Below are positions 33,742-42,843 of a stretch of 64,000 nucleotides of DNA, in pieces. The stretch is from Tolumonas lignilytica (GTDB taxonomy: Bacteria > Pseudomonadota > Gammaproteobacteria > Enterobacterales > Aeromonadaceae): positions 2,058,001 to 2,122,000 of the forward strand of contig NZ_AZUK01000001.1 of the NCBI RefSeq assembly GCF_000527035.1, given 5' to 3'. The translations under genes and the position numbers were made by a program. Under the pieces are notes generated by a model. The model was not told the origin of the DNA. It ran no database searches and saw nothing but the letters and a program-made list of their open reading frames with translations. The stretch's first letter is position 1. Each line of letters opens with the position of its first letter.

Positions 33742-35046
33742 GTGGTTGCTGATTCCAGTTGTGCATCGCAGGCCGATGCGAAAACCAACCATGCTAAAGT
33801 AGCGGCGCTGTTGTCGCTCATTCCAGGATTTGGTCAGTTCTATAACAAGCAAATTGTTAAAGGGGCCATCTTCTTCGTTATTCTTGCCTGCTTTATTGGC
33901 GTATCTCATGACTTCCTGCAAACAGGCTTCTGGGGGTTATTTACACTCGGTACGGAATTACCCAGAGATAACTCGGTTTTCCTGCTTGCTAAAGGGATCA
34001 TCAGTCTGATCGTGGCCACCTTCGGGGTTGGCGTCTATTACTGGAGCATCCGCGATGCTTACCTGTGCGGACAAAAACGGGACGATGGTTTCGCCCTGAC
34101 CAGTGTGAAAAAGCAGTATCAACTCCTGCTGAGTGAAGGCTTCCCTTACATGATGATCACCCCCGGCTTTATTCTGCTGGTGTTTGTGGTGGTCTTCCCG
34201 ATCATTTTCGGTTTCTCAATTGCGTTTACCAACTACGATCTCTACCACACGCCACCGGCTAAACTGGTCGATTGGGTGGGGCTGAGAAATTTCTTCAATA
34301 TTTTCCATCTGGATTTGTGGCGTTCGACCTTCTTTGACGTGCTGCAATGGACCGTGATCTGGACATTGATTGCGACCACGCTGCAGTGTGCGGTGGGTGT
34401 GCTGCTGGCGATCCTAGTGAACCAGAAAGATCTGCGCTTTAAACCTGTCATCCGTACCATTCTGATCCTGCCGTGGGCGGTGCCGGGCTTCGTAACAATT
34501 CTGGTGTTTGCCGGGATGTTCAACGAAACCTTCGGGGTCATCAACAACGGTATTCTGGCGGCACTGGGGATTACCCCCAAAGCGTGGATGACCGATCCGT
34601 TCTGGACGAAGACCGCCCTGATCATGATGCAGACCTGGCTGGGTTTCCCATTCGTGTTCGCGATGACGACCGGTGTGTTGCAGGCGATCCCGGATGATCT
34701 GTATGAAGCCGCCACCATTGATGGCGCCAGTGCCTGGCACAAGCTGACCACGATCACGCTGCCGCTGGTGCTCTACTCCATTGCACCGATCATCATCACG
34801 CAATACACCTTCAACTTTAATAACTTCAACATCATTTATCTGTTCAACAACGGTGGCCCGGCGGTGATGGGGTCGAATGCCGGTGGTACAGACATTCTGG
34901 TGTCGTGGATTTATAAGCTGACCATGTCGTCATCCCAATATGCGATTGCTGCCAGTATCACCATTCTGCTGTCGATCTTTGTTGTGGGTATCGCCCTGTG
35001 GCAATTCCGTGCGACTAACTCCTTCAAACAAGATGATATGGCATAA
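33742..35046 (+). CDS. Sugar ABC transporter permease, MalF type
   Basis: A 434-residue inner-membrane protein with eight or more hydrophobic segments. The N-terminal LLSLIPGFGQFYNKQIVKG stretch is typical of GanP/MalF-type permeases, and the EAA loop is DDLYEAATIDGASAWHKLTTITLPL. The GTG at 33742 is chosen as start because AGGAGG lies 6 bp upstream; earlier in-frame codons (33700, 33715, 33724) fall in the hairpin or lack a site. It pairs with the MalG-type permease encoded 12 bp downstream. Confidence 0.87.
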   Translation: MVADSSCASQADAKTNHAKVAALLSLIPGFGQFYNKQIVKGAIFFVILACFIGVSHDFLQTGFWGLFTLGTELPRDNSVFLLAKGIISLIVATFGVGVYYWSIRDAYLCGQKRDDGFALTSVKKQYQLLLSEGFPYMMITPGFILLVFVVVFPIIFGFSIAFTNYDLYHTPPAKLVDWVGLRNFFNIFHLDLWRSTFFDVLQWTVIWTLIATTLQCAVGVLLAILVNQKDLRFKPVIRTILILPWAVPGFVTILVFAGMFNETFGVINNGILAALGITPKAWMTDPFWTKTALIMMQTWLGFPFVFAMTTGVLQAIPDDLYEAATIDGASAWHKLTTITLPLVLYSIAPIIITQYTFNFNNFNIIYLFNNGGPAVMGSNAGGTDILVSWIYKLTMSSSQYAIAASITILLSIFVVGIALWQFRATNSFKQDDMA

Positions 35047-35058
35047 GCGAGGCAGTCT

Positions 35059-35910
35059 ATGAGTGCAAAACACAGCGTTAAAAAGAGTAATTTCATTCGA
35101 CTCAGCCTCTCGTATCTGCTGATCCTGGCCGTCTCCGTGATCATCATCTATCCACTGGTCTGGACGGTGGGGGCATCACTGAACCCGGGCAGCAGTCTGC
35201 TGAACACGTCGATCATTCCGGACAACTTCTCGTTCCTGCACTATTACGAGCTGTTCAACGGGGATATCAACTATGCGACCTGGTACTGGAACTCGATGAA
35301 AATCAGTTTCATGACCATGGTGCTGACGCTGATCAGTGTCAGTTTCACCGCTTATTCCTTCTCTCGCTTCCGTTTCCGCGGCCGACAGAACGGGTTGATG
35401 CTGTTCCTGCTGTTGCAGATGATCCCGCAGTTTTCCGCACTGATTGCGATCTTTGTACTGGCGCAGATGCTGGGCCTGATCAATAGCCACTTGGCGCTGG
35501 TTCTGGTCTATGTAGGCGGCATGATCCCGATGAATACCTATCTGATGAAAGGTTATCTGGATGCGATCCCGAAAGATCTGGACGAATCAGCCCGTATGGA
35601 CGGTGCCGGCAGTTTCCGCATCTTCATCGAGATCATCATGCCGTTATCGAAACCGATCATTGCCGTGGTCGCGCTGTTCTCGTTCACCGGCCCACTGGGG
35701 GATTTCATTCTGGCCAGTACCATCCTGCGTACACCGGACAAATTCACGCTGCCGATCGGCCTTTACAACCTGGTCTCTCAGAAGATGGGCGCCAGCTATA
35801 CCACGTATGCGGCTGGGGCTGTGCTGATCGCCGTGCCTGTCGCCATTCTTTATCTCTCTTTGCAGAAATACTTTGTTTCCGGCCTGACTGCGGGCGGCAC
35901 CAAGGGTTAA
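35059..35910 (+). CDS. Sugar ABC transporter permease, MalG type
   Basis: A 283-residue inner-membrane protein with six hydrophobic segments and the EAA loop KDLDESARMDGAGSFRIFIEIIMPLSKP. It ends SLQKYFVSGLTAGGTKG, the usual MalG-class C-terminus that docks on the MalK-type ATPase. It lies between the MalF-type permease and a galactanase gene and would complete the galacto-oligosaccharide importer with the ATPase encoded at 30757-31839. Confidence 0.92.
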   Translation: MSAKHSVKKSNFIRLSLSYLLILAVSVIIIYPLVWTVGASLNPGSSLLNTSIIPDNFSFLHYYELFNGDINYATWYWNSMKISFMTMVLTLISVSFTAYSFSRFRFRGRQNGLMLFLLLQMIPQFSALIAIFVLAQMLGLINSHLALVLVYVGGMIPMNTYLMKGYLDAIPKDLDESARMDGAGSFRIFIEIIMPLSKPIIAVVALFSFTGPLGDFILASTILRTPDKFTLPIGLYNLVSQKMGASYTTYAAGAVLIAVPVAILYLSLQKYFVSGLTAGGTKG

Positions 35911-35931
35911 GCGATAACACAGGATGACAAA

Positions 35932-37143
35932 ATGAAACTGAAAAAAAGTTTAGTACTGGCGGCCATGCTGATGACCGGCCTGCTGCCCGTGGTACATCAG
36001 GCTCAAGCAGCCGACAGCGTTCAGATCCAACATGTTCAGCATTTACCCGCGGGTTTTATCAAGGGTGCCGACATGTCCATGCTGAATGAAGTGGAAAAGC
36101 ATGGTGGCAAATATTACGACCAGGACGGCAAACAGAAAGATGCCTTGCTGATCCTGAAGGAAAACGGCTTTAACTATATTCGCCTGCGCTTGTGGAATGA
36201 TCCGAAAGATGCGGACGGCAAAGGTTACGGCGGTGGCAATAACGATCTGCAAAGCACGATCGCGATGGCCAAACGTGCCAAGGCATTGGGCTTCAAGTTC
36301 CTGCTGGATTTCCATTACAGCGATTTCTGGACCGATCCGGGTCGCCAGAACAAGCCCAAAGCCTGGGCCAAGATGAATTACGACCAGTTGAAAGTGGCCG
36401 TGCATGATTTCACCAAAACCAGCATCGCCGAATTCAAGAAAGCCGGTGTGTTGCCAGACATGGTTCAGGTGGGTAACGAGATCAACAGCGGCATGTTATG
36501 GCCGGAAGGGAAAAGCTGGGGGCAGGGCGGCGGTGAGTTTGACCGTCTGGCTGGCTTGCTGAACGCCGGGATCGCCGGGGTGAAAGAGAACCTGACGGAC
36601 AAAGATCATGTGAAGATCATGCTGCATCTGGCCGAAGGCACCAAGAACGACACCTTCGTCTGGTGGTTTGATGAAATCAGCAAACGCAAAGTGCCGTTCG
36701 ATGTCATCGGCCTGTCGTTCTACACCTACTGGAACGGCCCGATCAGTGCCCTGAAATACAACATGGACGACATCAGCAAACGCTACAACAAAGATGTGAT
36801 CGTCGTTGAAGCGGCTTACGGTTACACCACCGACAACTGTGACAATGCCGAAAACAACTTTGGACAAAAAGAAGCAGACGACGCGGGTTATCCGGCAACC
36901 GTACAGGGGCAGGCCAACTTCTTACACGATCTGATCCAGAGCATTGCCTCAGTCCCTGATCAGCATGGGAAAGGCATTTTCTATTGGGAACCGGGTTGGT
37001 TGCCAACACCGGGTGCCACCTGGGCGACGAAAGCGGGCATGAAATACAACAACGATGACTGGAAAGAAGGCAACGCGCGTGAAAATCAGGCGTTGTTCGA
37101 CTGCCAGGGTCATGTGCTGCCTTCCATCAAGGTCTTCAACTAA
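35932..37143 (+). CDS. GH53 endo-beta-1,4-galactanase of the transporter operon, exported
   Basis: A 403-residue GH53 enzyme with a signal peptide ending AQAA near residue 27 and a short linker before GFIKGADMSMLNEVEKHGG. The acid/base Glu is in QVGNEINSGMLWPEG and the nucleophile in VIVVEAAYG. Extra loops with Gly/Asp/Asn (KDADGKGYGGGNNDLQ; CDNAENNFG) make it longer than the other three and resemble the calcium-binding Bacillus-type galactanases. It is cotranscribed with the importer (21-bp gap) and the beta-galactosidase. It corresponds to GanA in Dickeya or GanB in Bacillus naming, so no symbol is given. Confidence 0.92.
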   Translation: MKLKKSLVLAAMLMTGLLPVVHQAQAADSVQIQHVQHLPAGFIKGADMSMLNEVEKHGGKYYDQDGKQKDALLILKENGFNYIRLRLWNDPKDADGKGYGGGNNDLQSTIAMAKRAKALGFKFLLDFHYSDFWTDPGRQNKPKAWAKMNYDQLKVAVHDFTKTSIAEFKKAGVLPDMVQVGNEINSGMLWPEGKSWGQGGGEFDRLAGLLNAGIAGVKENLTDKDHVKIMLHLAEGTKNDTFVWWFDEISKRKVPFDVIGLSFYTYWNGPISALKYNMDDISKRYNKDVIVVEAAYGYTTDNCDNAENNFGQKEADDAGYPATVQGQANFLHDLIQSIASVPDQHGKGIFYWEPGWLPTPGATWATKAGMKYNNDDWKEGNARENQALFDCQGHVLPSIKVFN

Positions 37144-37210
37144 TTAAAAGCGCTGCGCCGGCAGGAGAGAGGCCGGCCAGCCACCATTTTGTTTTTCTGG
37201 GAGCAATGAG

Positions 37211-39268
37211 ATGCAGAAGTTTCCTCCTCTGAGCCACAAGATCCCGGCATTGCTGCACGGTGCCGATTACAACCCGGATCAGTGGCTGGATTGTCCGGAA
37301 ATATTAGAAAAAGACATCGAAATGATGAAGCAGACCCGCTGTAACATCATGTCGGTCGGCATTTTCAGTTGGGTCAAACTGGAGCCGGAAGAGGGGCGTT
37401 ATGAGTTCGGCTGGCTGGATCAGGTGTTAGATCGCCTGTATGCCAACGGCATTTATGTGTTTCTGGCCACCCCCAGCGGGGCACGCCCTGCATGGTTATC
37501 TCAGCGTTTTCCGCAAGTGTTGCGCGTCAGCAAAGAAAAAGTACGGGCGCTGCACGGTGGTCGTCATAACCACTGCCTGACCTCGCCGGTCTATCGCGAA
37601 AAAGTCCGTCAGATGAATACCGCCCTAGCGAAGCGCTATGCTCATCATCCGGCGGTCGTAGGCTGGCACATTTCCAACGAATACAGTGGCGAATGCCATT
37701 GTGATCTCTGCCAGAATCAATTCCGCGACTGGCTGAAGGCGCGTTATGGATCGCTGGACGCGCTGAACCATGCCTGGTGGAGCGATTTCTGGAGCCATAC
37801 CTATACCGATTGGGCACAAATTGAATCACCGTCATCAATTGGTGAAACATCGATCCACGGTTTGAATTTAGACTGGAAACGCTTTAACACCGCACAGGTG
37901 ACCGATTTCTGTGCCGAAGAGATCAAACCGCTGAAGGCGGAAAACCCGGAGTTGCCAACCACCACCAATTTCATGGAGTATTTCTATGACTATGATTATT
38001 GGCAGCTTTCCAAGGTCATCGACTTTATCTCCTGGGACAGTTATCCACTTTGGCATAACGACAGCGATGACTGCACGCTGGCAGCGTACACCGGGATGTA
38101 TCACGATCTGATGCGTACTCTGAAGGGTGGCAAACCGTTCTTTTTAATGGAATCAACCCCCAGTCTGACCAACTGGCAGCCGATCAGTAAACTGAAAAAA
38201 CCGGGCATGCATATCCTGTCTTCACTTCAGGCAATCGCCCATGGTTCCGATTCCGTGCAATATTTCCAATGGCGCAAGAGCCGGGGTTCGGTCGAGAAAT
38301 TCCACGGTGCGGTGGTGGATCATGTCGGCCATATCAACACCCGTGTCGGTCAGGAAGTGCAGGCGCTGGGTGAGATCCTGGCTTCGTTGTCGTCGGTCGT
38401 CGGTTCCCGGGTAGACGCCGAAGTGGCGATCATTTTTGACTGGGAAAGTCGCTGGGCGATGGACAACGCACAAGGGCCTCGCAATGCCGGTCTGTTCTAT
38501 GAGAAAACCGTGACCGAACATTACCGTTCGTTCTGGGAACAGGGGATTGCCGTTGATGTGATCAACGCCGACTGCGATCTGAGCCAGTACAAACTGGTGA
38601 TCGCACCGATGCTGTATATGGTGCGCGATGGTTTTGCCGAGCGTGTCGCTGCCTTTGTGAAAGCAGGAGGCAATTTTGTCACGACCTACTGGTCTGGCAT
38701 CGTCAACGACAGTGACCTGTGTCATCTCGGTGGTTTCCCCGGGCCGTTACGTCCGATCCTAGGCGTGTGGGCGGAAGAGATCGATAGTCTGTATGACCAT
38801 GAAACCAATAGCATCAACGGTCTGAGCGGCAACGAACTGGGCTTATCCGGTCCTTACACCGTGACGCATTTGTGTGACCTGATCCAGCTGGAAGGGGCTC
38901 GAGCACTGGCTGCGTATGGTTCCGATTTCTATGCTGGTCGTCCAGCCGTGACGGTGAATGATTACGGGCAGGGTAAAGCGTATTACATTGCTTCGCGGAA
39001 TGATCTTGCGTTCCAGCGTGATTTCTTCGGGCAGTTAAGTAAAACACTGCAGCTGAAACAGGCACTGCCAACCACATTGCCGTTGGGTGTCACCGCACAA
39101 CGGCGTACGGATGGTGAGCAGGAGTTTATTTTCCTGCAAAACTACACCCAGAATGAATGCTTTGTGACGCTGCCTGCAACCTATCAGGATATGGTCACCG
39201 AGAAAACGATTTCCGGATTAGTGGCACTGCCACCATTCGGCATCCGAATTCTGAATAACGCCCTATAA
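37211..39268 (+). CDS. GH42 beta-galactosidase, cytoplasmic
   Basis: A 685-residue glycoside hydrolase family 42 enzyme without signal peptide. Family motifs are GADYNPDQW near residue 16, LATPSGARPAW near 80, the acid/base Glu in GWHISNEYSGECHC (near 155, next to zinc-binding Cys residues), SWDSYPLWH near 275 and the nucleophile Glu in FLMESTPS near 312. It would release galactose from beta-1,4-galacto-oligosaccharides after import. It closes the binding protein-permease-galactanase operon; a hairpin terminator follows 11 bp after the stop. Confidence 0.93.
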   Translation: MQKFPPLSHKIPALLHGADYNPDQWLDCPEILEKDIEMMKQTRCNIMSVGIFSWVKLEPEEGRYEFGWLDQVLDRLYANGIYVFLATPSGARPAWLSQRFPQVLRVSKEKVRALHGGRHNHCLTSPVYREKVRQMNTALAKRYAHHPAVVGWHISNEYSGECHCDLCQNQFRDWLKARYGSLDALNHAWWSDFWSHTYTDWAQIESPSSIGETSIHGLNLDWKRFNTAQVTDFCAEEIKPLKAENPELPTTTNFMEYFYDYDYWQLSKVIDFISWDSYPLWHNDSDDCTLAAYTGMYHDLMRTLKGGKPFFLMESTPSLTNWQPISKLKKPGMHILSSLQAIAHGSDSVQYFQWRKSRGSVEKFHGAVVDHVGHINTRVGQEVQALGEILASLSSVVGSRVDAEVAIIFDWESRWAMDNAQGPRNAGLFYEKTVTEHYRSFWEQGIAVDVINADCDLSQYKLVIAPMLYMVRDGFAERVAAFVKAGGNFVTTYWSGIVNDSDLCHLGGFPGPLRPILGVWAEEIDSLYDHETNSINGLSGNELGLSGPYTVTHLCDLIQLEGARALAAYGSDFYAGRPAVTVNDYGQGKAYYIASRNDLAFQRDFFGQLSKTLQLKQALPTTLPLGVTAQRRTDGEQEFIFLQNYTQNECFVTLPATYQDMVTEKTISGLVALPPFGIRILNNAL

Positions 39269-39279
39269 CCCATGATGGT

Positions 39280-39306
39280 AAACAGCCTGCCGTGGCAGGC
39301 TGTTTC
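39280..39306 (+). terminator. Terminator after the GH42 gene
   Basis: AAACAGCCTGC / GCAGGCTGTTT, a perfect 11-bp stem with loop CGTG. The U-run is short, so it may leak into the EIIB gene. Confidence 0.75.
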
Positions 39307-39337
39307 AGATCGGTGAAATCTATTTAAGGATAAATGC

Positions 39338-39664
39338 ATGGTAAATATGAAGGATTTTAAACGTTTGTTTACGCAGGCTTTAGGTCGTAAATCAGAAGAA
39401 AATGAAATTGTCACATTTGATTCTGATGTTTTAGCCTTAATTTCCGCGTTTGGTGGTAAAGAAAATATATTTAGTTTTGATGCCTGCCTGACACGCCTGC
39501 GTGTTGAGGTCAATAATCTGGCATTAGTGAATATTGATAAATTACAGCAGGCTGGGGCAATTGGCGTCGTGACGGTCGGCCATGAGGTACAGGCAATATT
39601 CGGCACCCGTTCTGATAATCTGAGAAAAGATTTGGAAAACTGGTTCGGTTTGTGGCAGGAATAA
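39338..39664 (+). CDS. Stand-alone PTS EIIB domain (glucose/N-acetylglucosamine family)
   Basis: A 108-residue protein equivalent to the EIIB domain of PtsG/MalX/NagE-type permeases: GGKENIFSFDACLTRLRVEV holds the phosphorylated Cys in the family's CxTRLR context, and VVTVGHEVQAIFGTRSDNLRKDL completes the domain. There is no attached EIIC or EIIA and no other PTS gene in the window. It could receive phosphate from a soluble EIIA and act on a separate EIIC, or act as a phosphorylation-dependent regulator. An AAGGAT-type site precedes the start. The gene is AT-richer than the operon upstream. Confidence 0.85.
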   Translation: MVNMKDFKRLFTQALGRKSEENEIVTFDSDVLALISAFGGKENIFSFDACLTRLRVEVNNLALVNIDKLQQAGAIGVVTVGHEVQAIFGTRSDNLRKDLENWFGLWQE

Positions 39665-40390
39665 TTCTGTTTCACAGAAATGCCTTTTTATAGCATTTAT
39701 TACTAATGTTTGCTTATTTCTCCTTTCGGTATGTGGTTGTAGTGTCGAACCAATAAAATAATTACTGGTGAATCGATTAATCTATATGGGCTTTTTGAGA
39801 TTGATTCACTCCTTCTTTTACTGCTCAATCAGAGTCTTGCTTATTTCCCGCTTTTTGATGCCCAATCCTGCATCGGCAAATGCCACAAGCTGTAGCATCA
39901 ATAATCTGCCGTATTCCTATGTAAATTATCAGCTTTTTAATATCGATGATATTTGAACGGACGTTGTTTAGGGGCTTTCAAATAACCCAAGAAAGACACC
40001 AGATATTATCGAGACAATGAGGTGTTTGTTAATCGTGAATCTTGTATCAGAATGCAAAAAATGAATTCGGAGGGATTCACTTTCGGCTTAATCATTTGAT
40101 TTTGGTCATTATTAATCAAGATTTTAAGGTAGATCGCTTTTATTGTGTAAACGTTTACTCATTTGGTCTTTCAAATATATAGAAGCATGCTATCATGACC
40201 ACATACATATCAATGTATCTCATAGCTGGATTTTATTTGCATGATTCATATTGCTTTAACTTTCGTATGCTATGGAAATAGCTATGTATTTTGGTGTCAT
40301 TGAGTCTCTTTGTTTTTATGCAAAGAGGAATGCATTTGCGTTGAATGATCGATGTCGTATACGTAAGGTTTACGGGATAGCTTAAATAAG
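39665..40390 (+). promoter_or_regulatory. 726-bp AT-rich gap with a GalR-type operator at 40145-40160
   Basis: No convincing gene is present; a 62-codon frame at 39768-39956 lacks a ribosome-binding site and homologous motifs. GTGTAAACGTTTACTC at 40145-40160 matches the GalR consensus with one deviation and contains a perfect 12-bp palindrome GTAAACGTTTAC. It lies 230 bp before galR, suggesting autoregulation. A weak hairpin AAATGC / GCATTT at 39678-39698 may end the EIIB transcript. Confidence 0.5.
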
Positions 40391-41404
40391 ATGGCCACAA
40401 TAAAAGATGTAGCTCTGTTATCTGGAGTTTCAGTAGCAACAGTATCAAGAGTCATTAACAACTCACCGAAGGCGAGTCAGGAATCACGTGACGCTGTATT
40501 TAAAGCTATGGCGGAACTTCAATATCATCCGAACGCAAATGCCAGAGCACTTGCCCATCAAAACGCCCAGACACTCGGCATCGTCGTCGCAGATGTGTCG
40601 GATCCTTTTTTTGGTGCGATGGTAAAAGCCGCAGAGCAGGTGGCGCAAGCGGCCGGCAATTTCCTGCTGGTGGGCAATGGTTATCATGATGCCCAGAAAG
40701 AAAAGCAGATGATCGAGCAGTTAATCAGACATCGCTGCGCGGGTTTGATTGTTCATGCCAAAATGCTTTCTGACGATGAACTCAAGCTGTTTATGAGCCA
40801 TGTCCCTGGCATGGTGTTGGTCAACCGGGTATTGAAAGGTTATGAAACGCGCTGCATCTCGTTAGATGACCGATATGGTTCTTGGCTGGCCACACGTCAC
40901 TTGATCCATGAAGGGCACACCCGAATTGGTTTTTTATGTTCCAATCACGACATCTCTGATTCGCATGATCGGCTGCAAGGCTATATCGATGCGCTGCAGG
41001 ATCACTCCATTCCGGTGGATGAACGCCTGATCTCTCGTGGCGAACCGGATGAAACCGGTGGCGAAGCCGCGATGACCGATCTGCTCGGTCGTACCCATAA
41101 CCTGACCGGTGTGGTCTGTTATAACGACTCCATGGCTGCCGGTGCGTTGTCGGTCTTAAATGACAATGGGATTTCAGTACCCAAAGATATCTCGCTGATC
41201 GGTTTTGACGATGTGTTGATCGCCCGATACCTGCATCCGAAATTGACCACCATTCGCTATCCGGTCGTGGCAATGGCGACGCAGGCGGCACAACTGGCAC
41301 TGGCGTTGGCTAATGGTGAAACCTTACCGGATGTCACCAACATGCTGACACCGACCCTGGTTCGACGGCACTCGGTTGCCAATCTGGATTATCGTAACGC
41401 CTGA
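40391..41404 (+). CDS. galR: LacI-family galactose repressor GalR
   Basis: A 337-residue regulator very close to E. coli GalR over most of its length. The helix-turn-helix start is MATIKDVALLSGVSVATVSRVINNS with YHPNANARALA at the hinge; the sugar-binding domain carries VSDPFFGAMVKA, LIRHRCAGLIVHAKM and NDSMAAGALSVLNDNG. It binds GTGKAANCGNTTWCAC operators and is released by D-galactose. Matching sites lie before the porin, the ATPase, this gene and galE, so it probably controls both galactose and galactan use. A terminator follows its stop. Confidence 0.92.
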   Translation: MATIKDVALLSGVSVATVSRVINNSPKASQESRDAVFKAMAELQYHPNANARALAHQNAQTLGIVVADVSDPFFGAMVKAAEQVAQAAGNFLLVGNGYHDAQKEKQMIEQLIRHRCAGLIVHAKMLSDDELKLFMSHVPGMVLVNRVLKGYETRCISLDDRYGSWLATRHLIHEGHTRIGFLCSNHDISDSHDRLQGYIDALQDHSIPVDERLISRGEPDETGGEAAMTDLLGRTHNLTGVVCYNDSMAAGALSVLNDNGISVPKDISLIGFDDVLIARYLHPKLTTIRYPVVAMATQAAQLALALANGETLPDVTNMLTPTLVRRHSVANLDYRNA

Positions 41405-41424
41405 CTAGCCAGCGCTTCTTAACC

Positions 41425-41456
41425 AAGCCCGCCATCTGTGCGGGCTTTTTGTTTTC
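41425..41456 (+). terminator. Rho-independent terminator of galR
   Basis: AAGCCCGC / GCGGGCTT, a perfect 8-bp stem with loop CATCTGT, followed by TTTGTTTT. Confidence 0.92.
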
Positions 41457-41704
41457 CGAAATACTGAGGGAGTTGGCAAAAAGCCATTGTAACAATCATT
41501 ACACACAATTTGATGTTGTTGTGATTTATTGTGAAATTATTACACTGGCGTGATGTTCCTCAATTTCGTTCAATGGTAATAATAATTACCTCTTAGATCA
41601 AAAAAACCTCATATATCAGCATTTACAGACTCTAATAAGTCTCATTTTCTGTGCTTTTAAAACAAAAAGTAAGATTGAAAGCCAAATTTCCGTTTAATAA
41701 TTTA

Positions 41705-41773
41705 GTGTAAGCGATTACACTGTTGTGCGTTAGATCACGGTCTGCCGGTATAGATTTCGCTATTCTGGCTAAC
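41705..41773 (+). promoter_or_regulatory. gal operon promoter with GalR operator and CRP site
   Basis: GTGTAAGCGATTACAC at 41705-41720 is a perfect match to the GalR consensus. A CRP-type site TGTGC-GTTAGA-TCACG follows at 41724-41739, and TATTCT at 41761-41766 could be the -10 box. With a start at 41773 the CRP site is centred at -41.5 and the operator at -60.5, the same positions as the CRP site and external operator of the E. coli galE promoter. No convincing internal operator was found near +53. Confidence 0.75.
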
Positions 41774-41817
41774 AATTACCGTAACCAGAAATTTTGATTG
41801 TCATGAAGGAATGTTGC

Positions 41818-42843
41818 ATGAAGATTCTAGTGACCGGCGGAACAGGGTATATCGGCAGTCATACCTGCCTGGCCCTGATTGCGGCAGGGATCGAACCGGT
41901 GATCCTCGATAACCTCTCCAACAGCAAGTTGGCTGTCTTGAACCGGATCGAAGCCGTCTCCGGCCAGCGCCCGCTGTTTTATCAGGGTGATATCCGCGAT
42001 GCGGCCCTGTTGGATCGTATCTTTCAGGAACAGCCCATCGCGGGCGTTATCCATTTCGCTGCCCTGAAAGCGGTCGGTGAATCCACCCAAAAACCGTTCG
42101 AGTATTTCGAGAACAATATCGCCGGTACGCTGACTCTGCTCGGTGCCATGCGCCGTGCCGGTTGTTTCCGCTTCATCTTCAGCTCGTCGGCCACCGTCTA
42201 TGGCGACCCGAAGACCGTGCCGCTGCGTGAAGATTCACCGCGCGCCAGCTTAAGCCCGTATGGCCGTACCAAGCTGATGATCGAGCAGATGCTGGAAGAT
42301 ATGCAGCAGGTCGATCCACGCTGGAGTATCACGCTGCTGCGCTATTTCAACCCGATCGGGGCACATGCCTCCGGCCAGATGGGTGAAGATCCGCAGGGGA
42401 TCCCGAATAACCTGATGCCGTATATCACGCAGGTGGCGATTGGCCGCCGCGATTGCCTGAATATCTTCGGCAATGACTACCCGACGAAAGATGGCACCTG
42501 TGTGCGCGATTACATCCATGTCATGGATTTGGCCGAAGGGCATGTCAAAGCCTGGCAGGTCTGTGGCGAACAGGCCGGATTGCACATCTACAATCTTGGC
42601 ACCGGACAGGGCGTGAGCGTGCTCGAGATGGTGCATGCTTTTGCCCGCGCCAGCGGTCTGGAAATCAATTACAAAATCGTGGCACGACGCCCGGGCGATG
42701 TTGCCGAATGCTGGGCTGACCCAAGCAAGGCACAACGCGAACTGGGTTGGAAAGCGACCCGCACCCTGGATGACATGACCCGCGATAGCTGGTGCTGGCA
42801 GCAGGCAAACCCGAATGGTTACGAGGAAGAAGCCCATGTTTGA
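41818..42843 (+). CDS. galE: UDP-glucose 4-epimerase
   Basis: A 341-residue short-chain dehydrogenase-type epimerase. The NAD motif GGTGYIGSH is at residues 7-15, the active-site Ser/Tyr/Lys are in [11 protein letters not shown] and YGRTK, and [15 protein letters not shown] and YNLGTGQG are typical of GalE. It interconverts UDP-galactose and UDP-glucose in the Leloir pathway. The ATG at 41818 follows an AAGGA site; in-frame codons at 41794 and 41803 are rejected. Its last codons overlap galT by 8 bp. Confidence 0.95.
   Translation: MKILVTGGTGYIGSHTCLALIAAGIEPVILDNLSNSKLAVLNRIEAVSGQRPLFYQGDIRDAALLDRIFQEQPIAGVIHFAALKAVGESTQKPFEYFENNIAGTLTLLGAMRRAGCFRFIFSSSATVYGDPKTVPLREDSPRASLSPYGRTKLMIEQMLEDMQQVDPRWSITLLRYFNPIGAHASGQMGEDPQGIPNNLMPYITQVAIGRRDCLNIFGNDYPTKDGTCVRDYIHVMDLAEGHVKAWQVCGEQAGLHIYNLGTGQGVSVLEMVHAFARASGLEINYKIVARRPGDVAECWADPSKAQRELGWKATRTLDDMTRDSWCWQQANPNGYEEEAHV

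Noticed and set aside
39338-39664. EIIB as a fragment of a broken full-length PTS permease
   Set aside because: The frame is short, complete, has its own start signal, and no EIIC-like hydrophobic sequence is present in any frame nearby.
39768-39956. 62-codon frame in the gap before galR
   Set aside because: It has no ribosome-binding site, mixed hydrophobic and random composition, and no recognisable domain. It may be a remnant but cannot be supported as a gene.
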